Source: an uncultured Acetatifactor sp.
GTDB lineage: Bacteria; Bacillota; Clostridia; Lachnospirales; Lachnospiraceae
DNA: 28,682 bases
Reading direction: 5' to 3'
NCBI GenBank assembly: GCA_910586435.1
Contig: CAJUGT010000038.1
Location: 1 to 28,682, forward strand
Shown: one piece after another, positions 23,935 through 28,682 of the stretch
How positions within the stretch are numbered: the first letter of the stretch is position 1
Layout: each line of letters begins with the position of its first letter
Made by a program: the position numbers and the translations under genes
Notes under the pieces: model-generated
The model's database searches: none
What the model was told of the DNA's origin: nothing
Seen by the model: the letters and a program-made list of their open reading frames with translations, nothing else

Positions 23935-25386
23935 CTAATGTCTCCTTGCGGTCCGAAGGATACAATCCACCGCCGCTTCGGCGTGTGTGGGCAGATTCTT
24001 AAACGGCAGGGCAGACGGCCCCCCTTCCGGTTCTTCCACACCTGTATAAAAGGTCTGCACAGCATACCTGGCCAACAGTCCTGATACCCGCCCCCTCTCT
24101 ATGGAATCCTCAGTGCCCAGAACAATAACCACAAGGTCATGCTCCATGTTCCCGTCATCCACAGTCAGGGATGTGACCAGACAGGCGCCGGCTTTGTTGG
24201 TGGTTCCGGTTTTCAGCCCTGTGACTCCGGGCAGATTGTGCAGCAGCGGGTTGGTATTGCGGACATCCAGCGCAAGAGACTTTATTCCTGCCTGTTTCAT
24301 GGAAGTAATGTCCGTAATCTGGGGATAGACCTTCAGCAGATAGGATACCAGCCGAAACATATCCTCTGCGCTCATGCGGTTCTGCCGCTTTGAGGGAATG
24401 GGATCTTCCGTGTAGGAAGGCAGTCCATGGCTGTTGAAAAAGACCGCCTGAGAAAGTCCCAGTTCCACCGCTTTCTGGTTCATCCTTTGCACGAAGACTT
24501 CCTCCGTACCGGCAATGTATTCTGCCAGGCACAAGGCGCATTCATTGCTAGAAGGCAGAAGGGAACAAAACAGAAGCTCCTGTACGGTCATCTGCTCTCC
24601 CGCCTTCAGTGGCAACACACCGTCGTCCGAATCGGCCAACAGCTGGGCCGTGTCCGAGATTGTCACCGAATCCTCATAGGTAATCTGTCCGGACACAATG
24701 GCATCCATGGCAAGAAGGTAAGTCATAAGCTTGGATGTACTGGCAATGGGATAGGATATTCCGGACTGGTATTGATAGTAGCATTCTCCGGTGGTGGCAT
24801 CCCCCACCAGCACGCTGTTGACCCCATAAAAATAACCTGCCTGTTCCAACGAGACAGCGTCCACCCGGAAAGGTTCCTGCGTATTAATACGAAGAGTCCC
24901 TTCCATGGGAACCGTAATATCCACGTCCAGAATCATAGCCAAATCCGCCGCCATCATATAGCAGTCATAATCGCCGGAAGGTAAATTCATAATCATTGTA
25001 TAGTAAAATACATTCTGACCATTTACCTTGCATTCATTCCGCCGCAGGGCAATATCCGGATTCTCCTGGTCTTCCCAGGGCACATTTTCCCCGCCCACAG
25101 GCACGTACACATTCCCCATGTTGAGCGCAACGGCATTTTTCGTAATATCCAAAGAGAAAGATTTGTCCGTATTCTGAAAAACCATGGCCATATCCCGAAG
25201 GGAGAAGTATGTGTTATTATCGTAGTCATAATCCAGGGTTTTTACAGTGAAATTACCGCCCCTGTCCGTCTCTGCCCGGCAGAGCCCGGGAATCTGAAAA
25301 TTCGCTTCCACCCTGACCGGAAAGATTGAGCATAGGAGAAGTACAGATATAAGAAAAGAACCCAATTTCCGCAGCATTGCTTTCAT
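23935..25386 (-). CDS. D-alanyl-D-alanine carboxypeptidase (serine type, PBP5-like)
   Basis: A 483-aa exported penicillin-binding protein. The N terminus MKAMLRKLGSFLISVLLLCSIFPVRVEA is a clear signal peptide. A ~120-residue copper-amine-oxidase-N-like domain follows (FSLRDMAMVFQ, VYVPVGGENVPW), common in clostridial cell-wall proteins. Then comes the peptidase S11 domain with STSK (~213-216), SSNE (~280) and KTGTTNKAG (~391), the three active-site motifs of DD-carboxypeptidases that trim the terminal D-Ala from peptidoglycan stem peptides. I start it at the ATG at 25386, where GGAAAGG precedes by 8 nt; an in-frame upstream start at 25473 would bury the signal peptide. No C-terminal amphipathic anchor is obvious. 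Confidence 0.9.
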   Translation of the reverse strand: MKAMLRKLGSFLISVLLLCSIFPVRVEANFQIPGLCRAETDRGGNFTVKTLDYDYDNNTYFSLRDMAMVFQNTDKSFSLDITKNAVALNMGNVYVPVGGENVPWEDQENPDIALRRNECKVNGQNVFYYTMIMNLPSGDYDCYMMAADLAMILDVDITVPMEGTLRINTQEPFRVDAVSLEQAGYFYGVNSVLVGDATTGECYYQYQSGISYPIASTSKLMTYLLAMDAIVSGQITYEDSVTISDTAQLLADSDDGVLPLKAGEQMTVQELLFCSLLPSSNECALCLAEYIAGTEEVFVQRMNQKAVELGLSQAVFFNSHGLPSYTEDPIPSKRQNRMSAEDMFRLVSYLLKVYPQITDITSMKQAGIKSLALDVRNTNPLLHNLPGVTGLKTGTTNKAGACLVTSLTVDDGNMEHDLVVIVLGTEDSIERGRVSGLLARYAVQTFYTGVEEPEGGPSALPFKNLPTHAEAAVDCILRTARRH

Positions 25387-25521
25387 TACATTTTCCTTTC
25401 CCCCATTGCGCTTCGGGGCACCCCAAGATAGGTACACGGTGCTTGCAGCTAGGATATTGACCGGACCATCCAAAGGGTCCGTTTCTCTCTTGTCAACGGC
25501 ACCTGATACATCATCGGCCCA

Positions 25522-26253
25522 TTACGGTGATTGGCTTTGTAAAGTATATATCATTGGAGAATGCCTGAAAAAAGACTCCTGGGCAGATTCTGCCCTTTCT
25601 TCTGTTAAAATCAGGGTTTCGTCCTTCCGAATATAAGATTCCTTTATTGTCGTCACCGCCTCGCCCTCATGAACCATTCTGGTCATAATGCCATCTGCCG
25701 CTTCATATGTACCGCTTCCCTCATATTGGGCCTGAAGCTCTTCCAGAGAGGGCAGCAAAGCGGGGCCGCAAGTCCTAAGATAGGAAACTGTGGACATGCC
25801 AAAAGTCTCGGTTACAAGGGCTTCCACCTTTTCCCCTTCCATGCCGTCCCCATACCCCGCCATATACAGCCTCTCGGTCAAAAGCGCGTGAAAGGCTCTG
25901 GCCAAGGCCTCATAGGCCGCCTGGCTGCATTCCTCATAGCTCTCCGGAAGGATATGACACTGAAAAGTTCCCTCCGAAGGCGCTGTCTGTTCCAAAGTCA
26001 TATTGACCTCAATGGTCAGATTCCGCATATATGTCTCCAGCTCCTCCAGGGAAATGGAAACGGCTTCTATGTCCTCCAGCCAGACAAGCGCCCTGGCGCT
26101 TGCCTGTTCTGTCATGTCCAGACCGGCAATCCACTCTCCTGAGAGATTCCTTTCCTCTGACGCGAAAAAGTGTAAATATATCAAAAGAACGGTGGTAACG
26201 CTCAATGTTATAAACAATAGCGTACATACAGTATTTTTTATCCTATTTCTCAT
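25522..26253 (-). CDS. Membrane-anchored hypothetical protein
   Basis: A 243-aa protein with one N-terminal hydrophobic segment (about residues 8-30, VCTLLFITLSVTTVLLIYLHFF) after a basic start. This predicts a single-pass protein with its bulk outside the membrane. The rest is acidic and helical, with no catalytic motif I recognise. The SD is weak. It lies 135 bp upstream of the carboxypeptidase gene on the same strand, so a shared envelope role is possible. In that gap, CGGACC/GGTCCG forms a short hairpin near 25464. Confidence 0.65.
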   Translation of the reverse strand: MRNRIKNTVCTLLFITLSVTTVLLIYLHFFASEERNLSGEWIAGLDMTEQASARALVWLEDIEAVSISLEELETYMRNLTIEVNMTLEQTAPSEGTFQCHILPESYEECSQAAYEALARAFHALLTERLYMAGYGDGMEGEKVEALVTETFGMSTVSYLRTCGPALLPSLEELQAQYEGSGTYEAADGIMTRMVHEGEAVTTIKESYIRKDETLILTEERAESAQESFFRHSPMIYTLQSQSP

Positions 26254-26305
26254 AGTTTCAAATCCAGCGCTTTTCTATAAAATAAATTGCCGCTTAAAAA
26301 ACTTT

Positions 26306-26677
26306 CTAATGATGTTTTCCTGTTTCATAACACCACTTTGCAATATCCTCAATCAATTCCAGCGGCATCGGTTTACTGTATAAAAACTGAATGCTGCCCT
26401 TGCTGGTTTTATATGCTTCCAGGCGTTCCGCGAATTCCTCTATGGCCTCCGGTCCCGGATATAAACCCACATGGTTTTTAAAGCCCGCAAAATGGATAAT
26501 GTTATGCCCTTTCCAAAATGTGGGCATACTCCAGGAAATCTTCTCCTCAGCCTCCGGAAGCGCCTTTCGGATAGTATTTCTCACCGCCCGCAAAGCCACC
26601 TGCGCATGTTCCGGCTGCAAAGCAATATACTCCTCAACCGTTTCCGGTTTCTTTCCACTTTGAATTTCTCCCTCCAT
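26306..26677 (-). CDS. DUF1801 (YdhG-like) protein
   Basis: A 123-aa protein matching the DUF1801/YdhG family of small iron-chaperone-like folds: VEEYIALQPEHAQVALRAVRNTI at the N terminus, then EEKISWSMPTFWKGHNIIHFAGFKNHVGLYPGP, and a C-terminal GSIQFLYSKPMPLELIEDI. Length is normal. GGGGAGG stands 4 nt before the ATG. Family function is not well defined. It lies 52 bp upstream of the membrane-anchored gene and may be cotranscribed. Confidence 0.88.
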   Translation of the reverse strand: MEGEIQSGKKPETVEEYIALQPEHAQVALRAVRNTIRKALPEAEEKISWSMPTFWKGHNIIHFAGFKNHVGLYPGPEAIEEFAERLEAYKTSKGSIQFLYSKPMPLELIEDIAKWCYETGKHH

Positions 26678-26882
26678 TTTTCCTCCCCATACTTTACAAA
26701 TATTTCCCGGCCTACTACATACACAGGCCTATTTTCCCAGACAGACCCTTAGACCTGTTTTTTTAACGGATTCTTTTATTAAAGTATATCAGACATGCTT
26801 CTTTTATTCAATAAAAATGTGAGTGGCAAACGTTCTTTCTTCCACAACCATTTTATTCCTGCGGCACCATTAGACAACAAGA

Positions 26883-26922
26883 CCAAAAACCGGAATGAAG
26901 AAATAGTTCATTCCGGTTTTGG
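26883..26922. terminator. Strong bidirectional terminator stem
   Basis: CCAAAAACCGGAATGAA (26883-26899) pairs with TTCATTCCGGTTTTGG (26907-26922) around a 7-nt loop. U-rich stem ends lie on both strands. The minus-strand frame at 26972-27166 would read into it. Confidence 0.75.
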
Positions 26923-26971
26923 CCGTTTTACTGTAAATATTCTGTCATCACTTCGTCACCACAAAGCGTTT

Positions 26972-27166
26972 TTATACTCTCCCTGCTACTTTTATCATCC
27001 CATTAACCTTGATACCCTTTGCTCTCTCCTGTTCCAGAATTTCCTGGAAAACTGTGACAAAGAGAACAGCGTCGGGACCGAACAGCGCTTCCCCCCAGCC
27101 GCCGTCCCTCTTACTATCCTGGAAAACTCCGCTGTGTACCATAGTGTCTGTAACGTAACATAGCAA
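26972..27166 (-). other. Possible C-terminal gene fragment
   Basis: A 64-codon minus frame with protein-like composition (ALFGPDAVLFVTVFQEILEQ, then GIKVNGMIKV) ends 50 bp before a terminator stem, as a real 3' end would. No SD or credible promoter precedes its ATG. I read it as the remnant of a larger unrecognised gene. The remainder of 26678-27193 shows no gene. Confidence 0.3.
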
Positions 27167-27193
27167 AGTTTATAACTTTCAAGTCTGAAACTA

Positions 27194-27221
27194 TTGTTTT
27201 TTATGGATTTTTGGGTATAAT
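27194..27221 (+). promoter_or_regulatory. Promoter of the AAA_14/DUF4143 gene
   Basis: TTGTTT (27194-27199), a 16-bp spacer and a perfect TATAAT (27216-27221), 27 bp before the start codon in an AT-rich stretch. Confidence 0.6.
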
Positions 27222-27248
27222 AAGTATAAAAAACACAGGAGGCGCAGC

Positions 27249-28478
27249 ATGGCTGAACTGATCAATCGCCCTGAGTATTTACATCAGCTCATTCAAAATA
27301 AGGATGTGGATTTGGTCAAGATTGTTACCGGAATACGCAGATGCGGCAAATCATCTCTGTTGGATCTGTTTCATCAATATCTGTCAGAAAATGGTGTGGC
27401 AGATACAAATATTATTCACATGAACCTGGAGTCTTTGCGCTATCGTAATCTTTCCAATTATCTTGTCTTCTATGATTATGTCAGTGAACGTATTTCCAGT
27501 GCCGGAAAGACCTATCTTATTTTTGATGAGCTTCAAGTAATAGAACATTGGGAAAAAGCTATCGAGTCTTTTCGCCTTGATTTTGATGTTGACATTTATA
27601 TTACAGGTTCCAATGCCTACTTACTTTCAACGGAATTTTCCACCCTGCTTTCAGGCAGATATGTGGAAATCCGTATGCTGCCGCTGTCTTTCAAGGAGTT
27701 TTTAACCTTCTACGAATTTGATTCCTCTGTCACAGTGGAGGAAAAATTTCAAAGGTATCTTCAGTTTGGCGGCATGCCCATTCTAAGAGAATACCACTTT
27801 AACGAAGCAAGAAGCAACCAGGCGCTGGAAGGAATCTATTCCACCGTGGTATTGCGTGATATTCTTCAACGTAACAGCGGAGCCGATCAGGGAATGCTTC
27901 AAAAAATAATGCTTTTCCTTTGTTCTAATATCGGAAGTATTACATCTCCTAACAACATTGGCAATGTCCTGTCCAACGAAGGCGAAATCCAACATGGAAT
28001 AGGAAAAAATGTCGCCGGTAAAACTGTGGATAAATATATCTCCATGCTGCGCAGCGCATTTATCTTCTACTCTGTGGGCAGATATGATGTGAAGGGCAGA
28101 CAGCTTCTGAAAACATTGGGCAAGAACTACATCATTGATATGGGATTCCGTAATCTATTGTTGGGCTATCGTGACGGAGAACGCGGCCACATTTTGGAAA
28201 ATATTGTGTTCTTGGAACTGATTCGGCGTGATTACCATGTCTATATTGGAAAAGTCGGGGAGACAGAGGTGGATTTTGTGGCGGAAAAGCCAAATGATAA
28301 ACTGTATATCCAGGTAACAGAAAATATGCAGTCACCTGAGACTCGTGAACGAGAACTCAGACCACTGCGCATGATACCTGACAACTATGAGAAAATCGTA
28401 CTGTCAATGGAGAGAAATTTCATCAACTCCTATGACGGAATCAAATCCTTGTATTTGATTGACTGGTTACTGTCCTGA
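27249..28478 (+). CDS. ATPase with AAA_14 and DUF4143 domains
   Basis: A 409-aa protein. Walker A is GIRRCGKSS at residues 28-36, Walker B is YLIFDELQ near 91-98, and TGSNAYLLSTEF near 118-129 followed by LSGRYVEIRMLPLSFKEF is diagnostic of this family. DUF4143 occupies the C-terminal half and ends with VGETEVDFVAEK, a nuclease-like DFV element. These proteins are abundant in gut anaerobes; their role is uncertain and they sometimes act as accessory or toxin-like ATPases. GGAGG stands 6 nt before the ATG. It is a single-gene unit with its own promoter and terminator. Confidence 0.92.
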   Translation: MAELINRPEYLHQLIQNKDVDLVKIVTGIRRCGKSSLLDLFHQYLSENGVADTNIIHMNLESLRYRNLSNYLVFYDYVSERISSAGKTYLIFDELQVIEHWEKAIESFRLDFDVDIYITGSNAYLLSTEFSTLLSGRYVEIRMLPLSFKEFLTFYEFDSSVTVEEKFQRYLQFGGMPILREYHFNEARSNQALEGIYSTVVLRDILQRNSGADQGMLQKIMLFLCSNIGSITSPNNIGNVLSNEGEIQHGIGKNVAGKTVDKYISMLRSAFIFYSVGRYDVKGRQLLKTLGKNYIIDMGFRNLLLGYRDGERGHILENIVFLELIRRDYHVYIGKVGETEVDFVAEKPNDKLYIQVTENMQSPETRERELRPLRMIPDNYEKIVLSMERNFINSYDGIKSLYLIDWLLS

Positions 28479-28500
28479 ATGTAAATTCTCAGCAGCGTGA

Positions 28501-28544
28501 AATCCCCGAACCGTGACACAATACAGTTCGGGGATTCTTCTTTT
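28501..28544 (+). terminator. Intrinsic terminator of the AAA_14/DUF4143 gene
   Basis: AATCCCCGAAC (28501-28511) pairs with GTTCGGGGATT (28526-28536) and is followed by CTTCTTTT. It begins 22 bp after the stop codon. Confidence 0.9.
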
Positions 28545-28638
28545 ATTATGACAAAGCGCCCACCAGTCTATTTGCTGTCCTTATGGCTCTGCCAGGCCCT
28601 TTGATGATATTGCCGCAGACTACACCAACAAATCAAAG

Positions 28639-28660
28639 ACCCCGCTGCAAGCAACGGGGT
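28639..28660. other. Hairpin near the window end
   Basis: ACCCCG (28639-28644) pairs with CGGGGT (28655-28660). The last ~120 bases hold no gene I can support; the stem may end a gene that lies beyond the edge. Confidence 0.4.
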
Positions 28661-28682
28661 ATCAAGCTTGCAACGCCCCAAG

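Noticed and set aside
1..28682. CRISPR array, tRNA or rRNA genes, intact insertion sequence or integrase
   Set aside because: No regular repeat-spacer pattern, no cloverleaf-like sequence and no transposase or recombinase motifs were seen on either strand.

Overview
The window looks like a chromosome segment of a Gram-positive anaerobe of the Clostridia, most likely Lachnospiraceae. The evidence is strong AGGAGG-type ribosome binding sites, moderate GC content, and families common there (GH13_20-like neopullulanase, D-Ala-D-Ala carboxypeptidase with an amine-oxidase-N-like domain, DUF6512, AAA_14/DUF4143 ATPase). No tRNA, rRNA, CRISPR array or intact transposase was seen.

Positions 1-13.5 kb form a defence island transcribed entirely on the minus strand. 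Its first two genes are recognisable as RADAR: rdrA (P-loop ATPase, 986 aa) and rdrB (adenosine-deaminase-fold enzyme, 895 aa), 17 bp apart. Then comes a separately promoted, overlapping set of three genes: a WYL-domain regulator, a dynamin-like GTPase and a 1058-aa HerA/VirB4-like ATPase. A lone WHH-type HNH nuclease follows after 164 bp. I do not recognise the WYL-GTPase-HerA-WHH set as a named system. It is the best candidate here for something undescribed, either as a RADAR accessory module or as an independent system beside it.

The island is bounded by direct copies of a 23-bp sequence (52-74 and 13303-13325). Its core, AGCTAAGAAATGTCAAG, recurs at 15622, 17273 and 22905. In three places the core is followed by a hairpin-rich leader ending in ACTnnAATAGGAG just before a start codon: before rdrA, before a DUF2461 gene and before an unknown gene at 23046. 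The last two leaders share 64 of 69 bases in their 3' half. This dispersed box-hairpin-SD leader is the second main observation.

Positions 13.6-17.1 kb hold plus-strand genes: a histidine phosphatase, an ECF-like sigma factor with a Cys-containing C-terminal extension, a DUF2461 protein and a DUF6512-like membrane protein. A small minus-strand membrane protein lies among them. Positions 17.3-21.0 kb are minus strand: a decayed HEPN-domain gene (RNGVAH motif, in-frame TGA), a formylglycine-generating-enzyme-like protein and a GH13 alpha-glucan hydrolase. Positions 21.0-23.8 kb carry remnants, a beta-propeller protein and an unknown 260-aa protein. Positions 23.9-26.7 kb (minus) hold a D-Ala-D-Ala carboxypeptidase, a membrane-anchored hypothetical and a DUF1801 protein. 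The window ends with an AAA_14/DUF4143 ATPase and its terminator.

The expected logic of the island is as follows. RdrA and RdrB would form the infection-triggered deaminase. The WYL protein would probably repress or sense for the adjacent operon through paired ATGTCTAT sites overlapping its promoter. The GTPase, HerA-like pump and WHH nuclease could act as membrane- or DNA-directed effectors. All joint-function statements are inference from gene order.
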